NCBI RefSeq assembly: GCF_001269365.1
Contig: NZ_CXOM01000004.1
Location: 186,001-250,000 of the forward strand
Direction of reading: 5' to 3'
Length of the DNA stretch: 64,000 bases
Source of the DNA: Limnohabitans sp. Rim11
GTDB lineage: Bacteria > Pseudomonadota > Gammaproteobacteria > Burkholderiales > Burkholderiaceae_C
The translations under genes were made by a program, and so were the position numbers. Under the pieces are notes generated by a model. That model was not told the origin of the DNA, made no database searches, and saw only the letters and a list, made by a program, of their open reading frames with translations. Shown here piece after piece: positions 29,423-39,407 of this stretch. Position 1 is the first letter of the stretch. The number at the start of each line of letters is the position of its first letter.

Positions 29423-29671
29423 TTAAGCAGCAGGCTCGTCGGGCGCATCTGACCCGCTGAGATTGACAGCGCGACCGGGGACGATGGTTGAAATGGCGTG
29501 CTTGTAAACCATTTGAGTGACCGTGTTGCGAAGCAAAACGACGTATTGATCAAATGATTCGATTTGGCCTTGGAGTTTGATGCCGTTGACCAAGTAAATG
29601 GAAACTGGCACATGCTCACGACGTAAGGCGTTGAGGAAGGGATCTTGCAAAAGTTGCCCTTTGTTGTTCAC
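29423..29671 (-). CDS. hfq: RNA chaperone Hfq
   Basis: Hfq forms hexameric rings that pair small RNAs with mRNAs. The 82-residue product has Sm1 ([33 protein letters not shown]) and Sm2 with the [10 protein letters not shown] signature. The distal and proximal face residues of the family are present and the C-terminal tail is short, as is usual in beta-proteobacteria. The start codon is GTG at 29669-29671 with GGAGA 5 nt upstream. A promoter-like sequence and a palindrome lie in the 91-nt gap after der, so hfq-hflX-hflKC may have its own start of transcription. Confidence 0.97.
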   Translation of the reverse strand: MNNKGQLLQDPFLNALRREHVPVSIYLVNGIKLQGQIESFDQYVVLLRNTVTQMVYKHAISTIVPGRAVNLSGSDAPDEPAA

Positions 29672-29723
29672 GATATTCTCCGTGTTCTGAATTGAAATAA
29701 GGGTTTTACCTTAACACAACAAA

Positions 29724-29751
29724 AGAATAATTCTTGTGAATAGCCCTTCAA
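29724..29751 (-). promoter_or_regulatory. Candidate hfq promoter
   Basis: On the minus strand TTGAAG (29746-29751) and TATTCT (29724-29729) are separated by 16 nt, each matching the sigma-70 consensus at four of six positions. The -10 lies within a 13-bp palindrome, AAGAAT-A-ATTCTT (29723-29735), which could be an operator. The predicted leader to the hfq GTG is about 45 nt. Confidence 0.35.
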
Positions 29752-29762
29752 AACCTCACAAA

Positions 29763-31103
29763 TTAACTTGATTCTTTGTCTGCGTAAGGGTTTGTCGAGG
29801 TTTTCATCTCGATTCTCAAGGGCGTTCCAGAAAGGTCAAAGGCTTTTCTGAAGCGTCCTTCCAGGTAGCGCTTGTAGGTTTCTGTGACGTGTTCCAGAGA
29901 ATTGCCGTGAATTACGATGACCGGCGGGTTCATGCCCCCCTGGTGGGCATAGCGCATTTTGGGTCTGAACATGCCGCCACGCTGTGGACTTTGAAACTGC
30001 ACAGATTCCAACAACAAACGCGTCAAAACTGGCGTGGTCATTTTGACCATGGCCGATTTGTGCGCCTGGGTAATTGAATTCCATACGGGGCCCAATCCTT
30101 GACGCTTCTTGGCAGAAATGGTGTGCAAATTGGCAAATTTCAAAAATGGCAAACGGTTTTCAATCGACCGGTGAACCAACTCACGCTGGTATTCATCGAC
30201 GGCGTCCCACTTGTTAACTGCCAACACAACCGCACGACCGCTGTCCAAAATAAAGCCGGCAATGTGGGCGTCTTGCTCTGTCACGCCCTGTGTGGCGTCA
30301 AGCAGCAACAAAACAACATTGGCCGATTCAATGGCCTGCAAAGTTTTGACCACTGAAAACTTTTCAATGGCTTCGAAAACACGCCCTTTGCGTCGCAAGC
30401 CTGCCGTGTCAATTAACTCGAATTTTTGACCGCCGCGTTCAAACGGTACAGAGATAGCATCGCGCGTAGTACCGGGCATGTCAAAAGCCACCAGGCGCTC
30501 TTCACCCAACCAAGTGTTGATGAGTGTTGATTTACCCACATTGGGTCGGCCTGCAACCGCCAATTTGACAATGGAAGGGTCGTCGGCGGGCCCCTCATCG
30601 TCTTCGGGCAGCATGAGGGGGTCTAAGGCTAGCTCTACTAGGCTTCTAACGCCCTGCCCATGTGCGGCAGAAACTGGAATCACTTCACCTAAGCCCAGCT
30701 CGTAAAACTCACTGATTTGAACGCCCTCTCGCATGCCTTCGGCTTTGTTGGCAACCAACAAACAAGGCTTGCCAATGCGGCGCAAATATTTGGCGATGTC
30801 ATGATCTTGTGCTGAAACGCCCGCACGTGCATCGACGACAAAAACCACCACATCTGCTTCGGCAACGGCTTGCTGCGTTTGCTTGGCCATTTCTTTGTAA
30901 ATGCCTTCGTGCGCATCGGGCTCAAAGCCACCGGTGTCGATCACGATGTACTCGTAGCGCCCTTGTCTGCCCTGACCATAATGTCTGTCACGGGTTAAAC
31001 CAGCAAAGTCAGCCACGATGGCATCTCGGCTTTTGGTCAGTCGATTGAATAAAGTGGACTTGCCCACATTGGGGCGTCCGACCAAGGCCAGTACGGGTTT
31101 CAA
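29763..31103 (-). CDS. der: Ribosome biogenesis GTPase Der
   Basis: Der (EngA) is an essential tandem GTPase for 50S subunit maturation. The 446-residue protein has two G domains, each with a P-loop [10 protein letters not shown] (starting near residues 9 and 180), DTGGFEP and [10 protein letters not shown] switch II motifs, NKAEG and NKWD base-recognition motifs, and a C-terminal KH-like domain ending in a basic tail. The start is TTG at 31101-31103; the product begins [16 protein letters not shown], so an upstream start is unlikely. It follows bamB by 21 nt. Confidence 0.97.
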   Translation of the reverse strand: MKPVLALVGRPNVGKSTLFNRLTKSRDAIVADFAGLTRDRHYGQGRQGRYEYIVIDTGGFEPDAHEGIYKEMAKQTQQAVAEADVVVFVVDARAGVSAQDHDIAKYLRRIGKPCLLVANKAEGMREGVQISEFYELGLGEVIPVSAAHGQGVRSLVELALDPLMLPEDDEGPADDPSIVKLAVAGRPNVGKSTLINTWLGEERLVAFDMPGTTRDAISVPFERGGQKFELIDTAGLRRKGRVFEAIEKFSVVKTLQAIESANVVLLLLDATQGVTEQDAHIAGFILDSGRAVVLAVNKWDAVDEYQRELVHRSIENRLPFLKFANLHTISAKKRQGLGPVWNSITQAHKSAMVKMTTPVLTRLLLESVQFQSPQRGGMFRPKMRYAHQGGMNPPVIVIHGNSLEHVTETYKRYLEGRFRKAFDLSGTPLRIEMKTSTNPYADKESS

Positions 31104-31124
31104 ATCAAGCTTTCAGTGGGGTTC

Positions 31125-32288
31125 TTATTCAGCGCGATAGGCTTGAACCAAGCCATTTTTTGAAACTGAAATCCAATTTTTTCCAAAGCGCAAAGGTGCA
31201 AGGGCAACGCCCGATGCATCCAATTGCACTCTTGCAACAGTTTGGCCATTCTTGGGGTCAAGCCAATGCAACCAACCCTGTTCATCGCCAACCAGCAATT
31301 GACCTTCAGAAAAGGCAGGTGCTGTCAGACCGCGAAAACGCAAACTTTCAGACTGCCAAACGACCTGGCCTGTGAGTCGATTCCAGGTGATCATTTTGCC
31401 GTCTGATTCAGTGCCAAATACCTGGGTGTCATTGCCACTTAAACCCACATGACCAGAGGCTGTTCGCGTCCAGACATTTGTGCCTTTGGCCGCATCGGTG
31501 CATGAAACAGCGGTTTGGTAGGCACGAGTGCAAAGAGTTTGGTTAACCCTTGACACGCCAGCGACCAAATCAACCAGTCTCTCGACTTCGTTGGTACCCC
31601 GAGATGACCCAATCAAGGCCTCCCATTTGGCAACGCCGTTGGAGGGGCTCATGGCCACCAAACGGCCCGACAAACCAACAATTAAACTGTCTTGAAAGCT
31701 GGTCAATATGCCAGCTTGCTTCAAAACCAAAGCATCACCGGCGCGTTGCTGAGACCACAGTCTTTGACCCGAAGCTCCGTCAAACGCAAGGACCGTTCTG
31801 TCTGTTGTCAGTACGAACACACGGCCACCCGCCACCAAAGGTGCGGTGAATGAACTGGCCGGTAACTTGACTCGCCAAGATTCTTTGCCGTCTGTGAGTG
31901 TGATCAATTCATTGGCTTGGGTGATGACGGAAAAACGATTGCCATCACTTCCAACGCCCGCCGAAATGGGGGTGTTGAGAGCCACTTGCCAAACCAAAGC
32001 GCCAGAATCGGCGTTGAGCACAGTGAGCAATCCGTTTTGGCTGACCAATGCAAGACGAGAAGCGTTGACACTCAATGTCGAGGTGCTGGCGATGGGGCCG
32101 GCTTGGGCAGACCACACGGGCGTCACAGTTAGTTGAGGTGCAAATTGAGCCAATTCAGTGGGTTTAGGTTTTTCTGGCGTGCTGGAACAAGCTGTTAAAA
32201 ACACCAATAGAAAAGCACTGAACCATGAAGCACAGCGCTTAGCCACAACAGTTCCGCCTTGTCTCAAATTCAGTTGTAGTTGCTTCAT
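31125..32288 (-). CDS. bamB: Outer-membrane assembly lipoprotein BamB
   Basis: BamB is a beta-propeller lipoprotein of the BAM complex that inserts outer-membrane proteins. The 387-residue product has a signal with lipobox LTAC (lipidated Cys34) and repeated propeller blades of the PQQ-like type (for example SGALVWQVALNTPIS and GASGQRLWSQQRAG). The ATG at 32288 overlaps the yfgM stop by 4 nt. A GTG at 32244-32246 (residue 15) preceded by AAGGCGGA would give a more normal signal peptide starting MAKRCASWF, so the real start could be there. Its place in the hisS-yfgM-bamB-der cluster is conserved across beta- and gamma-proteobacteria. Confidence 0.93.
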   Translation of the reverse strand: MKQLQLNLRQGGTVVAKRCASWFSAFLLVFLTACSSTPEKPKPTELAQFAPQLTVTPVWSAQAGPIASTSTLSVNASRLALVSQNGLLTVLNADSGALVWQVALNTPISAGVGSDGNRFSVITQANELITLTDGKESWRVKLPASSFTAPLVAGGRVFVLTTDRTVLAFDGASGQRLWSQQRAGDALVLKQAGILTSFQDSLIVGLSGRLVAMSPSNGVAKWEALIGSSRGTNEVERLVDLVAGVSRVNQTLCTRAYQTAVSCTDAAKGTNVWTRTASGHVGLSGNDTQVFGTESDGKMITWNRLTGQVVWQSESLRFRGLTAPAFSEGQLLVGDEQGWLHWLDPKNGQTVARVQLDASGVALAPLRFGKNWISVSKNGLVQAYRAE

Positions 32289-32950
32289 TTGGAAGCACCT
32301 TTGGCGTTTTCAGGATCCGCACCTAAGGCGTTCAACTTGGCAAGCACCAGGCGGCGATACTCATTGTTGATTTCAAGCTTAGACCAGGCCTCTGTGTAGG
32401 CTTTGACGGCCTCCTGAGATTTGCTTTGCGCCATAAAAAGATCGCCTTGGATGTCCAATGCCAAGCCAGCAAAGGCCGGTGTAAAAGGCTTGGTCAAAGT
32501 TTTGGCGGCATCGTCGAAAGCTTTTTGCTGAATTTGCAAATTGGCCAGACGCAAACGAGCCAACTGGGTGTTGGCATCGTCGGAAGCACTTTCGGCGGCC
32601 CATTTCAATGCAGCCAGAGCCGCATCGGGTTTGTCTGTCTGCTGGAACGTTTTACCTGCCAACAAGGCTGATTGCGCAGCGTATGTGGTACCCGGAAAAC
32701 GGTCTTTCATGTCATTCCAAGAACGCTCAAGCTTGGCGGTGTCGCCAGATGCCGCGGCCCGTTCAACTTCATCAAACAAGGCCGCAGCCTTGGTAGATTG
32801 TTGTTTTTGCCAGTACTGGTAACCGTTCCAACCGGCGTAGGCGCCCATCACCACAATCAAAAACCAGGTGATGGCATTGCCGTATTGCTTCCAAAAGTGC
32901 TTGAGTTCGTCAAGTTGCTCTTGTTGTTCTAAATCGAGATTTGAGGCCAT
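32285..32950 (-). CDS. yfgM: YfgM family TPR membrane protein (ancillary SecYEG translocon subunit type)
   Basis: This 221-residue protein has a short cytoplasmic N-terminus (MASNLDLEQQEQLDELKHFWKQYGN), one membrane segment (about residues 27-44, ITWFLIVVMGAYAGWNGY) and a periplasmic alpha-helical TPR-like domain. In E. coli YfgM associates with the SecYEG translocon and PpiD and affects handover of proteins to periplasmic chaperones. It overlaps bamB by 4 nt and lies 13 nt after hisS, so translation with bamB is probably coupled. Confidence 0.92.
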   Translation of the reverse strand: MASNLDLEQQEQLDELKHFWKQYGNAITWFLIVVMGAYAGWNGYQYWQKQQSTKAAALFDEVERAAASGDTAKLERSWNDMKDRFPGTTYAAQSALLAGKTFQQTDKPDAALAALKWAAESASDDANTQLARLRLANLQIQQKAFDDAAKTLTKPFTPAFAGLALDIQGDLFMAQSKSQEAVKAYTEAWSKLEINNEYRRLVLAKLNALGADPENAKGASK

Positions 32951-32963
32951 ATGTTGCTTTGTA

Positions 32964-34295
32964 TCAAGAGGTCAATTGTAGGCTGTTGGCCCAGCTTTCT
33001 AGACGATCGAGTGATTCAGTTCTTTGGGCGCCGCCGCCATCACGGAGGGACTTGATAGAGACTGTGTTTTGAGCCAATTCGTCTGCACCAAAAATGAGAG
33101 CGAATTGAGCGCCACTGCTGTCTGCTTTTTTAAACTGACTTTTCATGCTGCCAACGCCTTCGCCAGAGCCAGCATGCATTTGGACATTCACGCCCAAGGC
33201 CCTCAATTGACGCAGGTATTGAAGGACCAATGGCATGCTGGGCGCATCTGGCACGATGGCATAGGCATGGGGTATGGCATCCGGCAGCGCTGCGCCCTGC
33301 TGTTCTAACAAGGCCAAAACCCGTTCAACCCCCAAGGCCCAGCCAACAGCTGGGGCTGGCTTGCCGCCCACTTGTTCAATGAGGTAGTCGTAGCGACCAC
33401 CGCCACAGACCGTTCCTTGTGATCCCAGTTGATCGGTGATGAATTCAAAAACCGTGAGGTTGTAATAATCCATACCGCGTACCAAACGCGGATTCAGAGT
33501 GTATGAAACGCCGTTCGCATCGAGGATTTGTTTCACTGAATTTAAATGAGCCAACGAGACTTCGCCCAAAAAATCAAGCAACTTGGGTGCGGCTTCCACC
33601 ACATCTTTCATGGCGGGGTTTTTGGTGTCCAAGATCCTCAAGGGGTTGGTGTAGAGGCGACGTTTGGCATCCTCGTCCAACACATCTTGATGTTTTTCAA
33701 AATGGGCAATCAGGGCCGCCCTGTGCGCCAGGCGCTCGGGTGGTTGACCTAAGCTGTTGAGTTCCAAACGAACATTTTGAAGACCGATGGCTTTCCAAAG
33801 ATCATGCGCCAACAAGATGACCTCAGCATCAATTTCGGGACCCTGAAATCCCAAGACCTCTGCGCCAATTTGATGGAACTGACGATATCTGCCACGTTGA
33901 GGACGTTCGTGTCTGAACATGGGGCCCATGTAATACAGGCGCTTGCCGCCCTCGTACAACATATTGTGTTCGACCACAGCGCGAACGACACCCGCCGTGC
34001 TTTCGGGTCTGAGCGTCAATGCTTCGCCATTCAAGCGATCTTCAAAGGAATACATTTCCTTTTCGACAATGTCTGTTACTTCGCCCAAACCGCGAACAAA
34101 CAAAGCTGTGGGCTCAACAATGGGCGTGCGAATGTTGCGGTAGGCATAACTGGCCATCAACTTTCTGACGACAGACTCCAACCACTCCCATTTGGCTGAT
34201 TCGCCAGGCAGGACGTCGTTCATGCCTTTGACGGCATTGATTTTTTTGAAGCTTGCCGGTTTGACCGGCGATTCGTTATTTTTTGATTCAGACAT
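32964..34295 (-). CDS. hisS: Histidyl-tRNA synthetase
   Basis: HisRS charges tRNA-His. The 443-residue product has class II motif 1 near [11 protein letters not shown], motif 2 in [20 protein letters not shown], the histidine-specific segments [15 protein letters not shown] and [16 protein letters not shown], motif 3 in [11 protein letters not shown], and a C-terminal anticodon-binding domain. The N-terminal 17 residues before [16 protein letters not shown] are charged and not typical, but the ATG at 34295 is the only clear start. It is downstream of ispG by 46 nt. Confidence 0.97.
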   Translation of the reverse strand: MSESKNNESPVKPASFKKINAVKGMNDVLPGESAKWEWLESVVRKLMASYAYRNIRTPIVEPTALFVRGLGEVTDIVEKEMYSFEDRLNGEALTLRPESTAGVVRAVVEHNMLYEGGKRLYYMGPMFRHERPQRGRYRQFHQIGAEVLGFQGPEIDAEVILLAHDLWKAIGLQNVRLELNSLGQPPERLAHRAALIAHFEKHQDVLDEDAKRRLYTNPLRILDTKNPAMKDVVEAAPKLLDFLGEVSLAHLNSVKQILDANGVSYTLNPRLVRGMDYYNLTVFEFITDQLGSQGTVCGGGRYDYLIEQVGGKPAPAVGWALGVERVLALLEQQGAALPDAIPHAYAIVPDAPSMPLVLQYLRQLRALGVNVQMHAGSGEGVGSMKSQFKKADSSGAQFALIFGADELAQNTVSIKSLRDGGGAQRTESLDRLESWANSLQLTS

Positions 34296-34341
34296 AAAAA
34301 TTCAAAGCAAACACTGAAAAGCTGATGTGCCAATGCACAGC

Positions 34342-35610
34342 TTATTTGGCAAGCACGGCCTCACCAAAACGTTTCTCAATGTATTGCTCAACAATTTGTT
34401 GAAACTCTTGTGCGATGTTGTCGCCGCGCAAGGTTAGTTTTTTCTCGCCATCGATAAACACGGGGGCAGCAGGTGCCTCGCCGGTACCGGGCAAACTGAT
34501 GCCAATGTCGGCATGTTTGCTTTCGCCGGGCCCATTCACAATGCAACCCATGACAGCGAGCTTGAGATTCTCTACGCCAGGATAGCGGTGACGCCAAACT
34601 GGCATTTGAGCGCGCAGGAAATCGTCAATTTGCTTGGCAAGTTCTTGGAACGTGCTGCTGGTGGTTCTACCGCAACCTGGGCACGCCGTGACGCTGGGCA
34701 CAAAGATGCGCATGCCCAAGGACTGCAGAATTTCGGAGGCAATGACCACTTCTTGTGTTCTTGACTCGCCGGGCTGAGGTGTGAGGGACACACGAATGGT
34801 GTCACCAATACCCTCTTGCAGCAAGATGGACAAAGCCGTGGCAGAGGCAACGGTGCCTTTGGTTCCCATGCCCGCCTCGGTCAAACCCAAATGCAAGGGA
34901 TAGTCGGTACGCTTGCCAAGCTCGCGGTAAACCGCAATGAGGTCTTGTACACCAGACACTTTGCAAGACAGCATGATTTGCGAACGCTGCATGCCTAACT
35001 CGTGGGCCTTGTCAGCTGATGTAATGGCAGAAGTTATGAGCGCCTCGTACATCACTTGACGAGATTCCCATGGCACTGCACGGCGGCTATTTTGGTCCAT
35101 CAAGTCGGCTAACAACTCTTGGTCTAAGCTGCCCCAGTTGACACCAATGCGAACGGGTTTGTTCCACCGCAGGGCAGCCTCGACCATTTGTCCAAATTGC
35201 AAATCATGCTTATCGCCTTTGCCCACATTGCCCGGATTGATCCGGTATTTGGACAAGGCTTCTGCGCACGCAGGATGGTCCATTAACAAACGATGGCCGT
35301 TGTAATGAAAGTCACCAATCAAGGGGACATCGATGCCCATTTTGTCGAGCTGATCGCGAATATGCGGTACGGCCGCAGCCGCTTCAGGCGTATTGACAGT
35401 AAGCCGCACAAGCTCAGAACCCGCCAAGGCCAATTCTTTGACCTGGATGGCTGTGCCAATGACATCGACGGTATCGGTGTTGGTCATGGACTGAACGCGA
35501 ACAGGCGCTTGCCCACCCACCGTCACAATGCGTTGACCCCAAACAACTTGGGCTTGAAGGCTTCTTCTAGGAAGCGGTGTGGCGGCTGGAATTGCAACAG
35601 GTTCTGTCAT
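34342..35610 (-). CDS. ispG: (E)-4-hydroxy-3-methylbut-2-enyl-diphosphate synthase
   Basis: IspG is a [4Fe-4S] enzyme of the MEP isoprenoid pathway that converts MEcPP to HMBPP. The 422-residue product has [10 protein letters not shown] at the N-terminus, the TIM-barrel [11 protein letters not shown] segment, and the cluster ligands in [17 protein letters not shown] (two cysteines) and [19 protein letters not shown] (third cysteine and the conserved glutamate). It overlaps rodZ by 4 nt (ATGA). All key residues are present. Confidence 0.97.
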   Translation of the reverse strand: MTEPVAIPAATPLPRRSLQAQVVWGQRIVTVGGQAPVRVQSMTNTDTVDVIGTAIQVKELALAGSELVRLTVNTPEAAAAVPHIRDQLDKMGIDVPLIGDFHYNGHRLLMDHPACAEALSKYRINPGNVGKGDKHDLQFGQMVEAALRWNKPVRIGVNWGSLDQELLADLMDQNSRRAVPWESRQVMYEALITSAITSADKAHELGMQRSQIMLSCKVSGVQDLIAVYRELGKRTDYPLHLGLTEAGMGTKGTVASATALSILLQEGIGDTIRVSLTPQPGESRTQEVVIASEILQSLGMRIFVPSVTACPGCGRTTSSTFQELAKQIDDFLRAQMPVWRHRYPGVENLKLAVMGCIVNGPGESKHADIGISLPGTGEAPAAPVFIDGEKKLTLRGDNIAQEFQQIVEQYIEKRFGEAVLAK

Positions 35611-36233
35611 TTTTTAACCTCTGTTGGAACTGATTCAGGTGCTGTCGGGTTAGGCAATGTGGCGGCGTTGGTGGGGCCTTCAAAGACCATGGCCTTAGGC
35701 AATTCATTTTGCGCAGCATCGGGGGCCACGGGTTCTTGAACGGGCGGCATCACAGGAGAAACTTCCATTGGCGGTGGCGAATGATTGAAACCCAAAATGC
35801 CAGCCGACCATTCGTTGTTGAGGGCCAACAATAGCAGTGCAACAAAGATCAAGAGAAACAAAAACTTGGGACGACCCAAAGCAGGCTGACTTTGCCTATC
35901 GTTTGTTCTACCTGAAAACGAAGCTTCCCCGTCTGCATCAATAATATTAAGAGGTTTTAACCCATTCACAGCAACTGGCATCAAAGCCAAGACCTGATTG
36001 GCGTCAAGTTTGACCATTCTGCATACCTTGGCAGCCAATGCGCGGGCAAAAACAGGCTCGATTAATTTGTCAAACTGATCCGCCTCCAGGGCCTCTAGCT
36101 GTTTGACACTGACCTTGAGATTGACTGAAAGGATGGCCAGATGCAAACCCTCTTTTTCGCGGGCCGCCTTAATGAGCGCGCCAGGAGAGGTTGGCGCCAA
36201 TGGCATGACGTTGTCGGTCGACGCATCAGTCAT
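35607..36233 (-). CDS. rodZ: RodZ-like helix-turn-helix membrane protein, lacking the usual C-terminal domain
   Basis: RodZ links MreB to the elongation machinery. This 208-residue product has the N-terminal cytoplasmic HTH_25 domain ([20 protein letters not shown] to LALMPVAVN) and one membrane segment ([20 protein letters not shown]). Normal RodZ continues with a periplasmic linker and a beta-rich DUF4115 domain to about 300 residues. Here only about 65 proline-rich residues follow and no DUF4115 is seen. I start at ATG 36231-36233 with GAGG 7 nt upstream; an earlier in-frame ATG lies at 36245. The 195 nt upstream to rlmN hold no gene, though many Burkholderiales have pilF/pilW there. Confidence 0.82.
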   Translation of the reverse strand: MTDASTDNVMPLAPTSPGALIKAAREKEGLHLAILSVNLKVSVKQLEALEADQFDKLIEPVFARALAAKVCRMVKLDANQVLALMPVAVNGLKPLNIIDADGEASFSGRTNDRQSQPALGRPKFLFLLIFVALLLLALNNEWSAGILGFNHSPPPMEVSPVMPPVQEPVAPDAAQNELPKAMVFEGPTNAATLPNPTAPESVPTEVKK

Positions 36234-36428
36234 GAAAAGCCTCATGGGAGCATTCAAGCCCTTGATCAGTATTGGAAATTCTCGGTCCTAGCATCTTGCC
36301 TCATTTGTTCTTTTGGGCCATTCAAATTGACCCAATTGGGAATGGAATTCCCAACTCAGGCAATTGTGCACCGACAGAGGGAGAATCGATCAAAAAACCA
36401 AGAATTTTCTATGGTTTGAGCCGTCTTT

Positions 36429-37562
36429 TTAACTTAATTTGCGATCTACCCACTGAATCGGCACAGCGCGCTGCTGTGCGATGCGATCGGCCACACCAGT
36501 TCTGTCCTTGACATCCCCGGCTAGCTGGCCGCAAGCGGCATCAATGTCGTCCCCCCTGGTTTTGCGAATGGTGGTGACAAATCCGGCTTGAATGAGTACG
36601 CTGGCAAACTTTTCAACCGTGGCGTCGTCGGAGCGCAACAGCCCAGATTCTTTGAATGGATTGAAAGGGATCAGGTTGAATTTGCAGCGCAAACCCTGGG
36701 CGGCATGTTTACGAACCAAAGTAACCAGCTCTTGAGCGTGGGAAACTTGATCGTTCAAATCCTTGAGCATGCAATATTCAAACGTAATGAAGTCACGCGG
36801 TGCTTTGTTCAGGTAAAGCGTGCATTCACCCAACAATTCGTCGAGGGGGTATTTGCGATTGAGGGGCACCAAATTGTCACGCAAGGCATCGGTGGGTGCA
36901 TGCAAAGAAACTGCCAATGCCACAGGGCAATCTTGTGACAATCGGTTCATCATGGGGACAACGCCAGAAGTAGAAACTGTGACGCGCCTGCGCGACAAGC
37001 CATAGCCATGATCATCCAACATGGCTCTTAATGAAGGCACCAGCGCTGAGTAGTTTTGCAGAGGTTCGCCCATGCCCATCATGACCACGTTGGAAATGAC
37101 GCGCTCGGTTTGACCCAAGTGCTGACGCAGAAAATGCTCAGCAAACCAAAGTTGAGCCAATATTTCTGCGGTGCTGAGGTTTCGGCTAAAGCCTTGGTGA
37201 CCCGTCGAGCAAAAACGACAACCCACCGCGCAACCCGCTTGCGATGAGACACACAGAGTACCCCGATCGTCCTCAGGAATAAAGACCGTTTCTACGGCAT
37301 CTCCTGCACCCACATCAAACAACCATTTGATGGTGCCGTCTTTAGAGATTTGTTGCGAAAGAATAGGCAATGCGGCGACATGCGCATGGACCCTGAGCTT
37401 TTCGCGCATGGCCTTTGCCAAGTCTGACATGTCGTCAAAATTGGCCATGCCACGCTGATGAATCCAGCGAAAGAGTTGCGTGGCGCGAAAGCGTTTCTCG
37501 CCCAAGCCCTCACAAAAAACGGCCAAGCCTTCTAGGTCGAAATCAAGAAGGTTGGCCGTCAT
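36429..37562 (-). CDS. rlmN: Dual-specificity 23S rRNA/tRNA adenine-C2 methyltransferase
   Basis: RlmN is a radical SAM enzyme that makes m2A in 23S rRNA (A2503) and at position 37 of some tRNAs. The 377-residue product has the N-terminal helical accessory domain ([15 protein letters not shown]), the cluster motif [20 protein letters not shown] (CxxxCxxC), [13 protein letters not shown], and the C-terminal region with the methyl-carrying cysteine in [15 protein letters not shown]. The ATG 37562 was chosen over an in-frame TTG three codons upstream; neither has a strong ribosome binding site. It follows ndk by 58 nt. Confidence 0.96.
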   Translation of the reverse strand: MTANLLDFDLEGLAVFCEGLGEKRFRATQLFRWIHQRGMANFDDMSDLAKAMREKLRVHAHVAALPILSQQISKDGTIKWLFDVGAGDAVETVFIPEDDRGTLCVSSQAGCAVGCRFCSTGHQGFSRNLSTAEILAQLWFAEHFLRQHLGQTERVISNVVMMGMGEPLQNYSALVPSLRAMLDDHGYGLSRRRVTVSTSGVVPMMNRLSQDCPVALAVSLHAPTDALRDNLVPLNRKYPLDELLGECTLYLNKAPRDFITFEYCMLKDLNDQVSHAQELVTLVRKHAAQGLRCKFNLIPFNPFKESGLLRSDDATVEKFASVLIQAGFVTTIRKTRGDDIDAACGQLAGDVKDRTGVADRIAQQRAVPIQWVDRKLS

Positions 37563-37620
37563 GGCGGTCAAGGAAAAGGTTCTATGCCGCGGTCAATGGG
37601 CTGAAAACAATCAGCTCAGA

Positions 37621-38046
37621 TTAACGTGAATAAACATTCATGCCGGGGAAGAAGAAACCAATTTCAACGGCAGCTGTTTCGGGGGCGTCAGAGCCGTGAA
37701 CGGCGTTGGCGTCAATGCTGTCAGCAAAGTCAGCACGGATGGTGCCAGGCGCTGCCTTCTTAGGATCTGTGGCGCCCATCAGGTCGCGATTTTTCAAGAT
37801 GGCGCCTTCGCCTTCCAAGGCTTGGATCATGACGGGGCCAGAAATCATAAAGCCGACCAAATCTTTGAAGAAAGGACGCTCTTTGTGCACAGCGTAGAAA
37901 GCTTCGGCTTCGCCACGTGACAAGTGGGCCATTTTGGCAGCCACAACTTTGAGGCCAGCAGCTTCAAAACGAGCATAAATTTGACCGATGACGTTTTTGG
38001 CAACTGCGTCAGGCTTGATGATGGAAAGTGTGCGTTCGATGGCCAT
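37621..38046 (-). CDS. ndk: Nucleoside-diphosphate kinase
   Basis: Ndk balances nucleoside triphosphate pools by phosphate exchange. The 141-residue product starts [21 protein letters not shown] and has the active-site histidine in [20 protein letters not shown]. The ATG at 38044-38046 is supported by GAGGA about 8 nt upstream and the family length. A longer frame to 38121 is an artefact of an open leader. A TAGAAT hexamer (38130-38135, minus strand) is a possible -10 element. It heads the ndk-rlmN-rodZ-ispG-hisS cluster. Confidence 0.97.
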   Translation of the reverse strand: MAIERTLSIIKPDAVAKNVIGQIYARFEAAGLKVVAAKMAHLSRGEAEAFYAVHKERPFFKDLVGFMISGPVMIQALEGEGAILKNRDLMGATDPKKAAPGTIRADFADSIDANAVHGSDAPETAAVEIGFFFPGMNVYSR

Positions 38047-38149
38047 GATGAGATTCCTCAGTTTTATTTTGAAAATAGATGTTGGAAACCTTGATTTCCA
38101 AGTTTGGTTGCACTCTGGCAAGCCCGCTATTCTAACCCGACATTAGGGT

Positions 38150-38166
38150 TTCCCCAGAGGGGAAAA
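38150..38166. other. Hairpin between rluB and ndk
   Basis: TTTCCCC-AGA-GGGGAAA is a 7-bp stem with a 3-nt loop, 30 nt after the rluB stop. It has no T-run on either strand, so it is a poor intrinsic terminator. It may act as an RNA processing or stabilising structure, or simply mark the ndk promoter region. Confidence 0.3.
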
Positions 38167-38195
38167 GGATTTGCGACCCTTGCAAAGGGCGAGAT

Positions 38196-39407
38196 TTAAC
38201 GACTTCGACCGCCACTGCGCCTTGGGCCGCCAGGCCGGCCCCCTGGACCTTGTGCTTTACGTTGCCGACTGAAACTGTCTGCCCCGATATACCCGACTGA
38301 GGTTTTCATAGGATCGGGTTGCGCACTGTCTTGGCGACCACGACCCTGTCCTTGGCCCTGCCCCTGTCCAGAACGTCCCTGCCCTGGCTTCTTAGCGCCA
38401 AATGCGCGGTTTCTAGGATTCTGAATTTTGCGATCCTGTGGTTGAGCAGGCCTAGAGGGTGAATCTGGCGTTGTCTCCCTTGAAGAATCAGCCTTATTGG
38501 CCGCGTGCGTCAAAGCGCGGATATCGGCGTCGTCTAGCTCCATGAAAGTGCTGCGCCTTAAGCCATGGGGCAACACCATGGCGCCATAGCGAATGCGAAT
38601 CAAACGACTAACCGCATGACCAACCGCTTCCATCATGCGCCGAACTTCACGGTTGCGACCTTCAGAAATGGTGACTCGGTACCAACAGTTCGATCCTTCT
38701 CCGCCACCGTTTTCAATGGCGCCAAATTGCGCCATGCCGTCTTCGAGCATGACACCGTCTAAAAGTTTTTGTTTCTCTTCGTTGCTTAAGGCACCCAACA
38801 CGCGAACCGCATATTCACGTTCCAAACCAAATCGGGGGTGCATCAAACGGTTGGCCAATTCGCCGGAATTGGTGAAAAGCAACAAGCCTTCCGTGTTCAA
38901 GTCCAAGCGCCCAACCGATTGCCACTTACCTTGTTGCAGTCGCGGCAATTTTCTGAAAACAGTGGGTCTGTTTTTAGGGTCATCGTGCGAGACGATTTCG
39001 CCGGCAGGCTTGTGATATGCAATGACTCTGGGGGGCGGTGGATCAATCCGAACGCGCAGGGGTCTACCGTTTACTTTGACCTGGTCACCAAACTGAATGC
39101 GTTGACCAATGTGGGCTGGCTCATTGTTGACAGAAATTCTGCCTTCCAAAATGAGCTGCTCCATTTCAAGTCGGGAGCCCAATCCAGCTTGCGCCAATAC
39201 TTTGTGCAATTTGGGTGACTCCGCTTGAGGGGCCAAGACGCGTTTGGTAATGAGCGGAGAGACTACGCCTTCGGCCTCTTGATCAAACTGGCCCGAAACG
39301 ACATCTTCAATGCCAATGGGCTTGAAAACGTCAATCACATCGGCCTGCTTGATGGGGGGTGCAGAAATTGCCTCTGATTGCTCAGGCAGGTCTGAAGGCT
39401 CATTCAT
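38196..39407 (-). CDS. rluB: 23S rRNA pseudouridine synthase RluB (RsuA/RluB/E/F family) with RG/Q-rich tail
   Basis: RluB makes a pseudouridine in 23S rRNA helix 80 (position 2605 in E. coli). The 403-residue product has an acidic N-terminal extension of about 65 residues, an S4 RNA-binding domain ([19 protein letters not shown]), the catalytic aspartate in [19 protein letters not shown], and the family [15 protein letters not shown] motif. The last 90 residues are low-complexity, rich in Gly, Gln, Arg and Pro, and may bind RNA. The ATG at 39407 lies inside the end of scpB (8-nt overlap), so translation is likely coupled; an upstream in-frame start would lie deep inside scpB. Confidence 0.92.
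   Translation of the reverse strand: MNEPSDLPEQSEAISAPPIKQADVIDVFKPIGIEDVVSGQFDQEAEGVVSPLITKRVLAPQAESPKLHKVLAQAGLGSRLEMEQLILEGRISVNNEPAHIGQRIQFGDQVKVNGRPLRVRIDPPPPRVIAYHKPAGEIVSHDDPKNRPTVFRKLPRLQQGKWQSVGRLDLNTEGLLLFTNSGELANRLMHPRFGLEREYAVRVLGALSNEEKQKLLDGVMLEDGMAQFGAIENGGGEGSNCWYRVTISEGRNREVRRMMEAVGHAVSRLIRIRYGAMVLPHGLRRSTFMELDDADIRALTHAANKADSSRETTPDSPSRPAQPQDRKIQNPRNRAFGAKKPGQGRSGQGQGQGQGRGRQDSAQPDPMKTSVGYIGADSFSRQRKAQGPGGRPGGPRRSGGRSR

Noticed and set aside
36234..36428. Possible pilF/pilW remnant between rodZ and rlmN
   Set aside because: Translation in all frames gives no TPR-like stretch, so a decayed gene cannot be supported.
38047..38121. N-terminal extension of Ndk by 25 residues
   Set aside because: The extension is not conserved, while the internal ATG has a good ribosome binding site and gives the family length.
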